64,000 bases of DNA from JACRLV01 sp045863555 (GCA_045863555.1 BTUU01000022.1:1-64000); one strand, 5' to 3'. Numbered from the stretch's first letter, positions 6,625 through 16,075 are shown. Notes: generated by a model from the sequence alone, not told the origin. Program-made: numbers and translations.

Positions 6625-8613
6625 ATGGGGCGGATGGCGAAGGCGAATGACGAAATCAGGGTGGCTGGGGCGCGGGTGCATAACCTGCGGGATGTCAGCG
6701 TCACGCTGCCGCGCGGGAAGCTGATCTGCTTCACCGGCGTTTCGGGGAGCGGCAAGAGCAGCCTCGCCTTTGACACGCTCTATGCCGAGGGTCAGCGGCG
6801 GTATATCGAGTCGTTGAGCTCGTATGCGCGGCAGTTCATCGGGGAGCTGCCGAAGCCGGACGTCGACCAGATCACCGGTCTTGCGCCGTCGATCTCGATT
6901 CAGCAGAAGACCAGCGGCTGGAACCCGCGCTCGACCGTGGGGACGATCACGCAGATTCACGACTATCTGCGCGTGCTGCTGGCGCGGGCGGGCGATGCGA
7001 AGTGCCCGAACTGCGGCAAGCCGATCAGCGCCCAGACGCGCGAGGCGATGATCGGGCGGATCCTCACCTTGCCCGAGGGGACGCGGTTCCTGCTGCTGGC
7101 GCCGAAGGTCCGCGGTCAGAAGGGTGAGCACAAGGACCTCTTCGCCGAGCTGGTCTCGCAGGGGTTTATCCGCGCCCGCGTCGACGGGCAGGTGATCGAG
7201 CTGACCGATCCGCCGCCGCTCGATCGCTATCGCAGGCACGACATTGAGGTGATCATCGACCGGCTGGCGGCGAAGACCGCGGCGCGTTCGCGCATCGCCG
7301 AAGCGCTGGATCTGGCGCTGAAGGTGGGTGGGGGTGTGGCGATCGTTGCGCCGGCGGATGGCGAGGCTGGGGAGGCGGTGGAGGTCGCCGAAGAAGCGCC
7401 CGCGCCGGCGACCGCGCGGCGGCGGCGGCGCGTGCGGCCGGAATCGCGGGCGGCGGCGGGCGACCTGCTGCTTTCGAGCGGTTATGCGTGCACGGCGTGC
7501 GGGCTCAGCTTCGAGCCGCCCGATCCGCAGCTCTTCAGCTTCAACAGCCCGCAGGGGATGTGCCCGGACTGTGACGGACTGGGCGAGAAGGTGGATTTCG
7601 ACCCGGAGCTGATGGTTCCGGACGCCACGCAGAATTTTCTCAAGCCGTGCGTTGCGCCGCTGCGGACGCCGCCGGGCAAGTGGCGGCGGCATATCTACGA
7701 GGGCGTGGCCCGGCACGTCGGTTTCGATCTGAAAGCGCCCTGGAACGAGCTTCCGAAGCCGGCCCGCGATGCGCTGCTGCTGGGGACGGGCGACGAGCAC
7801 ATCACGTTTGAATGGAAGACGCGGGGCGGCATCTGGAAGCACGGCGGGACCTACGAGGGCGTGATCGCGGAGCTTCAGGGCAAGTACCGGAAATCGCAGT
7901 CGGCGATGGTGCGGAGCTACTACGAGCAGTACATGCGGCAGGTGCCGTGCCCGACGTGCCGCGGAGCGCGGCTGATCCCGCGGGCGCTGGCGATCACGCT
8001 GACCGGCATCGGACCGGACGGGCAGTGCGCGCCGCGGAATATCAATGAGATCTGCAACCTGCCGGTGAACGCGGCGCTGCGGTTCTTCGAGACGCTTGAG
8101 CTCGACGGGGTGCGGACGATTATCGCCATCGAGCCGCTGAAGGAGATCCGGGCGCGGCTGCGGTTCCTGCTCGACGTCGGGCTCGATTATCTCTCGCTGG
8201 ACCGGGCTGCGCCGACGCTCTCGGGCGGCGAATCGCAGCGCATCCGGCTCGCGAGCCAGATCGGCAGCGGCCTGGTGGGCGTCCTGTACGTACTCGACGA
8301 GCCGTCGATCGGGCTGCATCCGCGCGACAATCGGAAGCTGCTCGCGTCGCTGCGGAGATTGCGCGATCAGGGCAACACGGTCATCGTGGTCGAGCACGAT
8401 CGCGACACGATGGAAGCGGCCGACATGATCTGCGACTTCGGCCCGGGCGCGGGCGTGCGGGGCGGGCGGCTGCTGGCGGCGGGCGATCTGAAGACGGTCG
8501 CGGCTCATCCCGAATCGGCGACGGGCGCATACCTTTCCGGACGGCGCGCGATCGAGGTGCCGGCGGCGCGGCGCCCGGTGACCGCGACGCCGCCGCGCAA
8601 ATCGCGCAAGTAG
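6625..8613 (+). CDS. Half-length UvrA-like ABC ATPase (N-terminal half only)
   Basis: UvrA is the damage-recognition ATPase of nucleotide excision repair and is normally about 940 aa with two ABC cassettes. This 662-aa product contains only the first: Walker A GVSGSGKSS, the SLSSYARQF block, the UvrB-binding region with CPNCG, zinc module CTACG...CPDCDG, signature LSGGESQRIRL, Walker B YVLDEPSIGLH and the EHD switch. It stops in the inter-cassette linker (LSGRRAIEVP) with a basic tail PPRKSRK. No second Walker A or second zinc finger follows before 8823. It could be a split UvrA with its partner elsewhere, or a single-cassette paralogue acting as a dimer. The start is ATG 6625 or 6634. Confidence 0.85.
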   Translation: MGRMAKANDEIRVAGARVHNLRDVSVTLPRGKLICFTGVSGSGKSSLAFDTLYAEGQRRYIESLSSYARQFIGELPKPDVDQITGLAPSISIQQKTSGWNPRSTVGTITQIHDYLRVLLARAGDAKCPNCGKPISAQTREAMIGRILTLPEGTRFLLLAPKVRGQKGEHKDLFAELVSQGFIRARVDGQVIELTDPPPLDRYRRHDIEVIIDRLAAKTAARSRIAEALDLALKVGGGVAIVAPADGEAGEAVEVAEEAPAPATARRRRRVRPESRAAAGDLLLSSGYACTACGLSFEPPDPQLFSFNSPQGMCPDCDGLGEKVDFDPELMVPDATQNFLKPCVAPLRTPPGKWRRHIYEGVARHVGFDLKAPWNELPKPARDALLLGTGDEHITFEWKTRGGIWKHGGTYEGVIAELQGKYRKSQSAMVRSYYEQYMRQVPCPTCRGARLIPRALAITLTGIGPDGQCAPRNINEICNLPVNAALRFFETLELDGVRTIIAIEPLKEIRARLRFLLDVGLDYLSLDRAAPTLSGGESQRIRLASQIGSGLVGVLYVLDEPSIGLHPRDNRKLLASLRRLRDQGNTVIVVEHDRDTMEAADMICDFGPGAGVRGGRLLAAGDLKTVAAHPESATGAYLSGRRAIEVPAARRPVTATPPRKSRK

Positions 8614-8630
8614 TCAAATGAAACACGCCG

Positions 8631-8690
8631 CGGCGCGAGCGGATTTTCATGCCGCGCCGATAACAACCTGCCCGGCCCGCTGCGCGGGCC
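8631..8690 (+). repeat. Two hairpins after the half-UvrA gene
   Basis: CGGCGCG (8631-8637) pairs with CGCGCCG (8653-8659), and GGCCCGC (8674-8680) pairs with GCGGGCC (8684-8690) around TGC. No T-run follows, so termination here would not be classical. The second hairpin has the same arm-NNN-arm form as the interspersed repeats at 29.2 and 31.5 kb. Confidence 0.45.
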
Positions 8691-8822
8691 GACGCGCGGG
8701 CTTTGCCTCCGGAAAATGACGTGCGGTGAGGCAGCCGGTTTTGAATGCTTCCACCAAATGAGTTGAAGCGCGACGTCTGGGTCAGAGGACTCGGCCGCGC
8801 GGGGGAAGACCGGAGGTCGACG

Positions 8823-9035
8823 ATGGCGACCAGGACTGAGCCGAATCTGGTAACGATGATCTGCCCGAACCTGGCGTGCCGCCGCGCGGTCTCCGCACCG
8901 GAGTCAGCGCGGGGCATGACGGTGCGCTGTGCATACTGCCAGACGCCGTTCCGCGTCCCGATGTCCGGCGGGACACCGCCGCAGGGGGAGCCGGAGCGCG
9001 TCGACGCCGCAGCGCCCGCCGGCAAGAAGAAGTAA
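8823..9035 (+). CDS. Small zinc-ribbon protein
   Basis: The 70-aa product has a CPNLAC...CAYCQTPF arrangement, a C-x4-C / C-x2-C zinc ribbon of the MJ0042-like type that begins many planctomycete proteins. It is followed by a disordered Pro/Gly/Glu tail ending in KKK. ATG 8823 follows GGAGGT at a good distance. It lies just upstream of the TPR protein and in the same direction, so co-transcription is likely. Function is unknown; such ribbons often mediate protein or nucleic-acid contacts. Confidence 0.7.
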   Translation: MATRTEPNLVTMICPNLACRRAVSAPESARGMTVRCAYCQTPFRVPMSGGTPPQGEPERVDAAAPAGKKK

Positions 9036-9117
9036 CCGGTCCGACGCAGGGAAAGAACACGATCGCGGTTCGTCACCGGACCGCCGGGGAGCGTCTGTCG
9101 CTGGAGGGGGACAAGGG

Positions 9118-10791
9118 ATGAGTTATCTGCTTGAATCGCTGGGCCGGGGGCTGCTCGGCCGGCTGGCGGATGCGTTTGAACGGCATCTGCCGGTGGACGA
9201 GGGCGCGGACATGGAATCGCTGCTCCGGCAGCAGGAGCTCGCGTCCACTTCGGTCGATCTGGCGATTCGCGCCGGGGCGGCGTATCTGCACGAAATGCGT
9301 CTGGGCGATGCGCGGCGCGCGTTCGAGCGTGCGCTGGCGCTGCCGGGCGCGGTTCATCGGGCGCAGCTCGGACTGGCGTGTGCGTACCACGAACTGGGCG
9401 ACGTCGGGCAGGCGCTGCGCTTTCTGAACCGGGCCCACGCGGCGGACAAGTCGGACCCGGCGATCGCGTTCGGCCTCGGGTTCGTACACGAGCGCAACGG
9501 GGACGATGCAGCGGCGCGGCGCTGGTATGCGACGGCGACCGATCTGTGTCCGCGGCTGCGGAACGGGCTGGAGCGGCTGGGCGCGCTGGCGATCCGCGAC
9601 CAGCGCTGGACGGACGCGACGGAGCACTATCAGCAGCTCGCGGACCTGGAAGTGGATGATCTGGACGTGCAGCTTTCGCTCGCGGCGCTGCTGCTGCATG
9701 CGGACCGGCCGGCGGAGGCGATCGAGGTGTTTCAGCGAGCGCTGCTGATCGAACCGGAGACGAGCACGGAGGCGCTGGAGAAGGTGGAAGCGCTGCACGC
9801 GGACGGGCAGCTCTCGAGCGCGGTGAAGACGCTCGAGAAGCTCGTGGCGAAGTATCCCGGCGTGAGCGAATTTCACGTGCACCTGGCCGATCTTTACGTG
9901 AAGGCGGGGAAGGATGACCTGGCGGTGAGCGAATACCGCACGGCGCTGGAGCTGCATCCGACATTTCTCGAAGCGACGGTCAAGCTGGGCACGCAGCATC
10001 TGCGGGCGGGCCGGTTTGCGGACGCGGCGCTGAGCTTCAACCAGGCGGTGGAGCTGAACGACCGGCTGCTGACGGCGTTCGTCGGGCTGGGCGTGTCGCA
10101 GCACGCGGCCGGCCGCGTTCGAGAGGGCGAGGCGACATTCGACCTGGCGGCGGGGCTTGCGCCGAACAGCACGCTGCTGTTCTGCGAGACGGCGCGGCTG
10201 CAACTCAAGTGCGAGAGCCGGCGCCGGCGGTTCGAACCGGGCACGGGCGAATTCGCGGATGAGCCGGAGGGTGACGGACTGCTCGGGGAGTCGATTCGAC
10301 GGCACGAGCAGGCGATCCTGAAAGCGCCGGTGCGAGCGGACCTGCACTACCGGCAGGCGCTGCTGCTGGGGCAACTGGGGGAATTCGACCGCGCGCTGGA
10401 TTCGCTGCGCCGGGCGACGACGATCTGTCCGGGCTACTGCAAGGCGCTGATCAAGCTCGGGGTAGGACTGCGAGGCGGTGAGGGGCCGGAAGAAGCGCTG
10501 CCGGTGTTTCAGCGTGCGTTGCGGCTCGAGCCGCGGGACGCGGAAGTGCACTACCAGCTCGGGCTGCTTTACTCGGCCCGGAGCTACTTCGACATCGCGA
10601 TGGATCAGTTCGAGGGGCGCGCCAAGTCGCCTGAGGACGTGCGGAGCTTCCAGCACAACCTGATGCTATCGCTGCAGAACATCGGCATGGTCGACCGGGC
10701 GGCGGCGACGTGGGAATCGCTCTGTGAACTCATGCCGGGTACGATTCTGTCGGAAGATCGGTTTTCGTCGCACGCTCCGAAGGCGGAATAG
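9118..10791 (+). CDS. Tetratricopeptide-repeat protein
   Basis: The 557-aa protein is built almost entirely of 34-residue TPR units, with recurring patterns such as DARRAFERALALPG, EAIEVFQRALLIEPE, LAVSEYRTALELHPT and EALPVFQRALRLEPRD. It has no signal peptide or transmembrane segment, so a cytoplasmic scaffold is likely. An insertion around residues 365-395 (CESRRRRFEPGTGE) interrupts the array. The SD GGAGGGGG and ATG 9118 are clear. It sits between two small zinc-ribbon proteins, which suggests a joint function not identifiable from sequence. Confidence 0.85.
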   Translation: MSYLLESLGRGLLGRLADAFERHLPVDEGADMESLLRQQELASTSVDLAIRAGAAYLHEMRLGDARRAFERALALPGAVHRAQLGLACAYHELGDVGQALRFLNRAHAADKSDPAIAFGLGFVHERNGDDAAARRWYATATDLCPRLRNGLERLGALAIRDQRWTDATEHYQQLADLEVDDLDVQLSLAALLLHADRPAEAIEVFQRALLIEPETSTEALEKVEALHADGQLSSAVKTLEKLVAKYPGVSEFHVHLADLYVKAGKDDLAVSEYRTALELHPTFLEATVKLGTQHLRAGRFADAALSFNQAVELNDRLLTAFVGLGVSQHAAGRVREGEATFDLAAGLAPNSTLLFCETARLQLKCESRRRRFEPGTGEFADEPEGDGLLGESIRRHEQAILKAPVRADLHYRQALLLGQLGEFDRALDSLRRATTICPGYCKALIKLGVGLRGGEGPEEALPVFQRALRLEPRDAEVHYQLGLLYSARSYFDIAMDQFEGRAKSPEDVRSFQHNLMLSLQNIGMVDRAAATWESLCELMPGTILSEDRFSSHAPKAE

Positions 10792-10861
10792 CGAAGCGCG
10801 AAAACCATGCGGCGGCGCCGCATGCGCTGAAACGCGACAGCCGCGGCCAAGGAGGCCGGAC

Positions 10862-11224
10862 GTGATTGATCTGTTCTGGGAAGTTCATCAGCAGCAGCGG
10901 ATTTCGTCGGCGGAGTCGACGGCGGGGCGAGCGCAGACGAAGGCCAATGAGCTGGCGGCGCGATTCACGCTGATGGAGGCCCGCGCGAACAAGGCGCTGC
11001 TCATCTGCGAGGCGCTGTGGACGATCCTGCGCGAGAAATTCAAGATGAGCGACGAGGAGCTGCTCAACCGCGTGAAGGCGATCGACCTGAGCGACGGGAA
11101 GCTCGACGGGCAGGTGCGCCGGCGGGCGATGGATTGCCCGAAATGCGGCCGGACGACGACGAACCGCTCGCCGCAGTGCATGTACTGCGGCGCGGACGTC
11201 GGGGCGTCGCCGTTCGCGGTGTGA
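10862..11224 (+). CDS. Small helical protein with C-terminal zinc ribbon
   Basis: The 120-aa protein starts at GTG 10862 behind a strong AAGGAGG. Residues 1-85 are predicted helical and polar (AQTKANELAARFTLMEAR). Residues 90-112 form a C-x2-C...C-x2-C zinc ribbon (CPKCGRTTTNRSPQCMYCG). The layout of coiled helix plus ribbon resembles small planctomycete proteins of unknown role. It is co-directional with, and 70 bp after, the TPR gene. Confidence 0.75.
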   Translation: MIDLFWEVHQQQRISSAESTAGRAQTKANELAARFTLMEARANKALLICEALWTILREKFKMSDEELLNRVKAIDLSDGKLDGQVRRRAMDCPKCGRTTTNRSPQCMYCGADVGASPFAV

Positions 11225-11307
11225 AGCGCGGGGCGGGCGGTTTGGTTCTATACTGCGGGCCGCGGTCGGTAGTCATCCACACAGGCTTACCCGTCCGGAG
11301 CTGATCC

Positions 11308-12075
11308 ATGCGAGGATTCTTCATGACGCTCGGCGTCGTCGTTGCCGCGGCCTTTCCGGCCGCCGCCCAGACCACGAAACCCGGTCCGCAGGCCGCTGCG
11401 GAATCGAAGGAGAAGGCACAGGTGCCGACGACGCAACCGGCGGCGGTGCGGCCGGAATTTCACGAGGGGACCGAGGCGCGTTTCCAGCGCATGAACGAGC
11501 TTTCGAAGGAGGGCAAGGCGAAGCTGGTCTTCATCGGCGACTCGATCACGGAGGGCTGGGAGGGCGCGGGGAAGAAGGCGTGGTCGGAGCATTTCGAGAA
11601 GCACGCGGCCGCCAACTTCGGCATCAGCGGCGACCGGACGGAGCATGTGCTGTGGCGGCTCGACCACGGGAACCTCGACGGGCTCAAGCCGAAGCTCGTG
11701 GTGATGATGATCGGCACGAACAACACCGGCCACCGGCAGGATACGTCGGAGGATACGGCGGCGGGCGTGAAGGCGATCGTCGAGAAGGTGCAGGCGAAAT
11801 GCCCCGACGCGAAGATCCTGCTGCTGGCGATCTTTCCGCGCGGGGAGAAGGCGGACGATCCGCTGCGCAAGCTCAACGACGGCGCGAACGCGATCATCAA
11901 GAAGCTGGCGGACGACAAGAAGGTGTTTTACAAGGACATCGGGGCGGAGTTCGTCGAGAAGGACGGGATGCTGAAGCGCGAGATCATGCCCGACCTGCTG
12001 CACCTGAACGCCAAGGGTTACGCGGCGTGGGCGGCGGCGATCAAGGATGACGTTGAAAAGCTAATGCGCGACTAG
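11308..12075 (+). CDS. Secreted SGNH/GDSL-family hydrolase
   Basis: The 255-aa product has a signal peptide (cleavage likely after FPAAA), then a Thr/Gln/Pro-rich linker and a GDSL lipase/esterase domain. Visible SGNH blocks are GDSIT (77-81, nucleophile Ser79), the Gly block GISGDRTE (about 103), GTNN (about 137) and the catalytic DLLH near residue 230. Close relatives include platelet-activating-factor acetylhydrolase-like enzymes, sialate O-acetylesterases and rhamnogalacturonan acetylesterases, so deacetylation of a glycan is plausible. The exact substrate cannot be read. The next gene, a transporter, begins 26 bp later. Confidence 0.85.
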   Translation: MRGFFMTLGVVVAAAFPAAAQTTKPGPQAAAESKEKAQVPTTQPAAVRPEFHEGTEARFQRMNELSKEGKAKLVFIGDSITEGWEGAGKKAWSEHFEKHAAANFGISGDRTEHVLWRLDHGNLDGLKPKLVVMMIGTNNTGHRQDTSEDTAAGVKAIVEKVQAKCPDAKILLLAIFPRGEKADDPLRKLNDGANAIIKKLADDKKVFYKDIGAEFVEKDGMLKREIMPDLLHLNAKGYAAWAAAIKDDVEKLMRD

Positions 12076-12101
12076 CCGCGCGCCGCCCCGCGGAGGTCGA
12101 C

Positions 12102-13571
12102 GTGCGCGTACCCGCTCCGATTCTCGCGACGCTCGTCGCCGTGGGGCTGGGCTGCGCGGTCCGGTTCATCCCCTGGCATGAGAGCGAGTCGATCCGGGCC
12201 GGGGCGGCGATCGTCGTCGGTGCGCTGGTGCTGTGGATCTCGGAGTGCGCGCCGCTTGGAGTCGTTGCGCTGCTGATACCCGTGGCCGCGACGCTCTCGG
12301 GCGTGCTAAGCTGGCGCGAGGCGCTGACCGCGTGGGGCGACCCGATCATCATCCTGTTCCTGGCCGCGTTTTTGCTGGCGCGGGCGCTGGACAAGTTCGG
12401 GGCGCTGGACTGGGTGGGGCGGGCGGCGCTTCGCAAGAGCGGGACGGCGAGCAACCTGCGCGCGTGCCTCATCGTTCTGCTCATCTCGGGCGCGCTCTCG
12501 ACGTTTCAGAACAACACGGCCGTCACGGCGATGCTGCTGCCGGTGACGGTGACGATCGCGCGGCGGACGAACATGCCGGCGCTGCCGCTGCTGGCGCTGT
12601 CGCTGGGCGCGACGTTCGGGGGGATGGCCGCGCCGGTGGGGACCGCGCCGAATTTTCTGGGCTACGGCAAGATTCGCGAGCTCGACGCGGGTTTTTCGTT
12701 CATCACGTGGCTGCGCGTCGGTGTGCCGGTGTGGCTGGGCACGACGGTGCTTGCGGCCGGGGTTTTGACGCTGACGGGTGTGCTCGCCCGACGCTGGATG
12801 GCGGGCCGGCCGGCGCTCGATCCGCTGGCGGTACGGCCGGCGGGTGACGCCGATGCGGGTTTGGACGCGCGGCGGCGCGGCGTGGAGGGGTTGCCGGCGG
12901 ACGAACTGCGGCGCGGGCGCTGGGCGGCCGTGGTTGCGGCGCTGATCGTGGTTGCGGCGTGGCTGACGATCGGGGTGATCAAGAGCGTGGTCGCGCCGGG
13001 CGGGCCCGAGTCGAAGTGGATCGACCGGTATCTGCCGGAATCACTGGTGGCGCTGATTGTGGCCTGGCCGCTGTTCATGATTCCGGTGGGGCCGAGCCGA
13101 CGGCGGTTGCTGGAGCGGCATGATTTTCAGTCGCTCGACTGGGATACGCTGTTTCTGATCGCGGGTGGGCTGTGCCTGGGCAAGGCGCTCGACGACAGCG
13201 GCGGGGCGGCGGCGCTGGCGCGGGCGGTGGAGCAGTTGCAGGCGCCGCCGCTGCTGCTGATGCTGGCGCTGGGCGGCGTGACGGTAGTTTTGTCGGAACT
13301 CACCAGCAACACAGCAACGGCGTCGCTGCTGGTGCCGATCGCGGGGGCGCTGGCGCCGGCGCTGGGGATGACGCCGGTGGATGCGATCTGGCTGGTGGCG
13401 CTGTGTGCGAGCCTGGGGTTTGCGCTGCCGATCTCGACGCCGCCGAATGCGATCGTGTATGGGACGGGGCTGGTGCCGATCCGGCTGATGCTGGCGGTGG
13501 GGATCGTGGTGGATGTGCTGGCGCTGCTGTGGGTGGTGGCGTGCGTGAAGTGGTTTGCGCCGGGGGCGTAG
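12102..13571 (+). CDS. SLC13/DASS-family anion symporter
   Basis: This 489-aa polytopic membrane protein (about 11-12 hydrophobic helices) carries both DASS substrate/sodium hairpin motifs: the first as QNNTAVTAMLLP near residue 138, the second as SNTATASLLVPI near 405. These motifs define Na+-coupled carriers of dicarboxylates, citrate or sulfate. The pair of pseudo-symmetric halves is complete. A hydrophilic loop of about 45 residues (MAGRPALDPL to about GRWAA) separates them. GTG 12102 follows CGGAGG. Specificity (sulfate or dicarboxylate) is not decided by the sequence. Confidence 0.85.
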   Translation: MRVPAPILATLVAVGLGCAVRFIPWHESESIRAGAAIVVGALVLWISECAPLGVVALLIPVAATLSGVLSWREALTAWGDPIIILFLAAFLLARALDKFGALDWVGRAALRKSGTASNLRACLIVLLISGALSTFQNNTAVTAMLLPVTVTIARRTNMPALPLLALSLGATFGGMAAPVGTAPNFLGYGKIRELDAGFSFITWLRVGVPVWLGTTVLAAGVLTLTGVLARRWMAGRPALDPLAVRPAGDADAGLDARRRGVEGLPADELRRGRWAAVVAALIVVAAWLTIGVIKSVVAPGGPESKWIDRYLPESLVALIVAWPLFMIPVGPSRRRLLERHDFQSLDWDTLFLIAGGLCLGKALDDSGGAAALARAVEQLQAPPLLLMLALGGVTVVLSELTSNTATASLLVPIAGALAPALGMTPVDAIWLVALCASLGFALPISTPPNAIVYGTGLVPIRLMLAVGIVVDVLALLWVVACVKWFAPGA

Positions 13572-13629
13572 TCGTTCATTCGCACGTCAATCTGCTTGCA
13601 CGCGCAGGCGAAACCTCGCATGATCCGGC

Positions 13630-14439
13630 ATGGACCTCGCACCCCTGGCCGTGGCTTCCGTGCGCCGGGCGAACCGGACTTTCTTTGACCTGACGACGCA
13701 GCGCGAGCCGATGTCGATCGGCGAGGCGCGCTTTCCGGCAGGCGCCGCAACGAGCGCTGCGGCCGCGTTCATGGCGGATGTGCTGCTTGACGTATCGGGC
13801 GACGCTGCGTCTGGCGCCGCGGATCTGGCGGCCGTCGATGCGTTCTTCACGGCGCGCGGGGTGCGATGTTTGCGCTGGATTCCGGCCGTCGAGCAATCGA
13901 TCGACGGACTCGCCGCGGTCCTGCGCGGGGCGGGTTTCGAGCGCGACGACTGGACGACGGCGGTGCTGCCGACGGAAGCGCCGCTGCCCGATCAACCGGC
14001 GCTGCGGGTGCTGTCTGGCCGTGCGATGCCGCGGGCGTACCGGGAGGTTCTCGCGGAGAGGCATGGCGAAGGGGTGGCGGGCGAATCGGCGATTGCGGCG
14101 GAATTGGAGAAGCTGGATTCGGCGCAGTACGAACCGTTCGTCGCGATGATCGACGAACGGCCGGCTGGCGTGATGGGGCTTTACCAGACGGGCGAGGTGG
14201 GCCGGCTTTCCGACCTATTCGTTTCGGAGGCGATGCGGCGGCGGGGCGTGGCGGCAGGGCTGACGGCGACGGCGATTCGGACGGCGCGCCGCTGGGGGCT
14301 GCGGTACATCTGTGCGCAGTTCTCGCGAGATTCCGCCAGCGGGCCGCAGATCGAGGCGCTGCTGAAAAGGACGGGGTTTTGCGTGGGGGGTACAATCCCG
14401 ACGCTGCGTCTGCCCGAGGCGGGCGACGGGAACTGGTGA
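13630..14439 (+). CDS. GNAT-family N-acetyltransferase
   Basis: The 269-aa protein has a C-terminal GNAT domain (about 135-260) with the acetyl-CoA loop in VSEAMRRRGVAAGLTATAIR and the downstream strand-helix RYICAQFSRDSASGP. The first 130 residues may be a degenerate second GNAT fold, making a tandem-GNAT architecture. The acceptor substrate is unknown. The gene ends eight bases before gatB, so the two may be co-transcribed. Confidence 0.75.
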   Translation: MDLAPLAVASVRRANRTFFDLTTQREPMSIGEARFPAGAATSAAAAFMADVLLDVSGDAASGAADLAAVDAFFTARGVRCLRWIPAVEQSIDGLAAVLRGAGFERDDWTTAVLPTEAPLPDQPALRVLSGRAMPRAYREVLAERHGEGVAGESAIAAELEKLDSAQYEPFVAMIDERPAGVMGLYQTGEVGRLSDLFVSEAMRRRGVAAGLTATAIRTARRWGLRYICAQFSRDSASGPQIEALLKRTGFCVGGTIPTLRLPEAGDGNW

Positions 14440-14447
14440 GTCGGGGC

Positions 14448-15944
14448 ATGCGGTTGATCGAACGAGACGGGCATTCGATCGAGCCGATCATCGGCCTCGA
14501 AATCCACGTGCAGCTTGCGACGCGGACGAAGATGTTCTGCGGCTGCGCGGTGGAATTTGCGGCCCGGCCGAACAGCCGCGTCTGCCCGACCTGCCTGGGT
14601 CTGCCGGGGGCGCTGCCGGTGATCAACCGGGAGGCGGTCGAGCTGGCGATCCGGGCCGGGCTGGCGCTGCATTGCCAGATTGCGACGGCGACGAAGTGGG
14701 ACCGCAAGAGCTACTTCTATCCCGATTTGCCGAAGAACTACCAGATTTCGCAGTATGACCAGCCGATCTGCGCGGGCGGCCATTTCGAGCTGCCGTTCGA
14801 CGGGCGCATCCGCAAGATTCGCATCCGGCGGGCGCATTTGGAGGAGGATGCGGGCAAGAACGTGCACCTCGATTCGGGGGTGACGGCGGTCGACCTGAAT
14901 CGGGCGGGGACGCCGCTGCTGGAGATCGTGACCGAACCTGATATGCGAAGCGCGGAGGAGGTGCGCGAGTTTGCGGTGCAGCTTCAGCGGCTCGTGGCGT
15001 ATCTCGGCATCAGCGAAGCGAACATGATGAAGGGGCAGATGCGGTTCGAGCCGAATATCAACCTGCGGATTCGCGGGCCGGCGGGCGAGGCGGTGACGCC
15101 GATCGTGGAGGTGAAGAACCTCAACTCGTTCCGGGCGGTGCAGCGGGCGGTCGAGTACGAGATCGGGCGGCAGTTCGACGAGTGGCGCGAGACGGGGCGG
15201 ACGGCGGCACCGGGGAACAAATCGAACCGCGGCTGGGACGACGAGCGGGAGATCACGCTGCCGCAGCGGGAGAAAGAGGAGGCGGCGGATTACCGATACC
15301 TGCCTGATCCGGATCTGTCGGCGGTCCTGCCCGATCCGGTGCATGTGCAGCACCTGCGCGAGGAAATGCCCGAGCTGCCGATCCCGCGCACGGAGCGGCT
15401 CATCTGCGAGTACAAGCTGCCGCCGAAGGATGCGCCGGCGCTGATCGAGGATCGTGCGAGCGCGGATCTGCTCGACCACGCGGGCGAGGCCGGCGGCGAC
15501 AAGGTGACGCTCGGCAAGCATTTTCTGAGTTTCTGGGCGCGGCTGGCGAACGAACGGAAGACGACGATCGCGGGGCTGGGCGTCGCACCGCAGGCGATGG
15601 CGGAACTGGCAACGCTGGCCGCCGAGGGCCTGATCAGTGCGACGGCGGCGGCGCAGATTGCCGAGGCGATCGTCGGAGACGGGCCGGGGCAGACGCCGCG
15701 GGCGCTGGCGCAATCGCTGGGGCTGATGCAGAGTCGAGACGAGGGGCAGATCGCCGCCTGGGTCGAACGGGCGCTGGCGGCCAATGGGCAGGCGGTGCGG
15801 GACGCCGTCGAAAATCCAAAGAAACTCCAGGCGGCCCGCGGGTTCCTTGCCGGGCAGGTGATGAAGCTTTCGGGGGGAAAGGCCGATCCGAAGATCGCGG
15901 CGTCGCTCATTGAAGCTCGGCTTCGACAAGCCACATCTGGCTGA
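14448..15944 (+). CDS. gatB: Aspartyl/glutamyl-tRNA amidotransferase subunit B
   Basis: GatB is the ATP-dependent kinase/amidotransferase core of GatCAB, which converts Glu-tRNA(Gln) and Asp-tRNA(Asn) to the amidated forms. The 498-aa protein shows family blocks IIGLEIHVQL, NSRVCPTCLGLPGALP, YPDLPKNYQISQYD, LEIVTEPDM and MRFEPNINL, and a helical YqeY-like tail from about residue 350. ATG 14448 gives the normal N-terminus; an in-frame GTG at 14436 overlapping the previous stop is possible. gatA and gatC are not in this window. Together with aspS at 59.9 kb this suggests tRNA-dependent Asn or Gln formation. Confidence 0.95.
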   Translation: MRLIERDGHSIEPIIGLEIHVQLATRTKMFCGCAVEFAARPNSRVCPTCLGLPGALPVINREAVELAIRAGLALHCQIATATKWDRKSYFYPDLPKNYQISQYDQPICAGGHFELPFDGRIRKIRIRRAHLEEDAGKNVHLDSGVTAVDLNRAGTPLLEIVTEPDMRSAEEVREFAVQLQRLVAYLGISEANMMKGQMRFEPNINLRIRGPAGEAVTPIVEVKNLNSFRAVQRAVEYEIGRQFDEWRETGRTAAPGNKSNRGWDDEREITLPQREKEEAADYRYLPDPDLSAVLPDPVHVQHLREEMPELPIPRTERLICEYKLPPKDAPALIEDRASADLLDHAGEAGGDKVTLGKHFLSFWARLANERKTTIAGLGVAPQAMAELATLAAEGLISATAAAQIAEAIVGDGPGQTPRALAQSLGLMQSRDEGQIAAWVERALAANGQAVRDAVENPKKLQAARGFLAGQVMKLSGGKADPKIAASLIEARLRQATSG

Positions 15945-16016
15945 CGTTGGCTCGCGGCCCCGCCGACCCTCGCCGGGGCCCGAGTCTGCGCCCCCTCAAA
16001 TCTTTGTTCCCGCTGA

Positions 16017-16039
16017 CGGCCGACGGTGAGCGTCGGCCG
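16017..16039 (+). repeat. 9-bp perfect hairpin before the symporter gene
   Basis: CGGCCGACG (16017-16025) pairs with CGTCGGCCG (16031-16039), loop GTGAG, in the 131-bp gap between gatB and the symporter. No T tract follows, so a terminator call is not supported. It may form a 5'-UTR stem 37 bp before the start codon. Confidence 0.45.
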
Positions 16040-16075
16040 CTACACTTCGGAACGGTCGCACTTCAGGGAGACGCG

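Noticed and set aside
9073..10656. 527-codon antisense frame opposite the TPR gene
   Set aside because: Composition is that of reversed TPR codons; there is no RBS or domain.
16017..16039. Terminator after gatB
   Set aside because: A perfect stem is present but no T tract follows on either strand.
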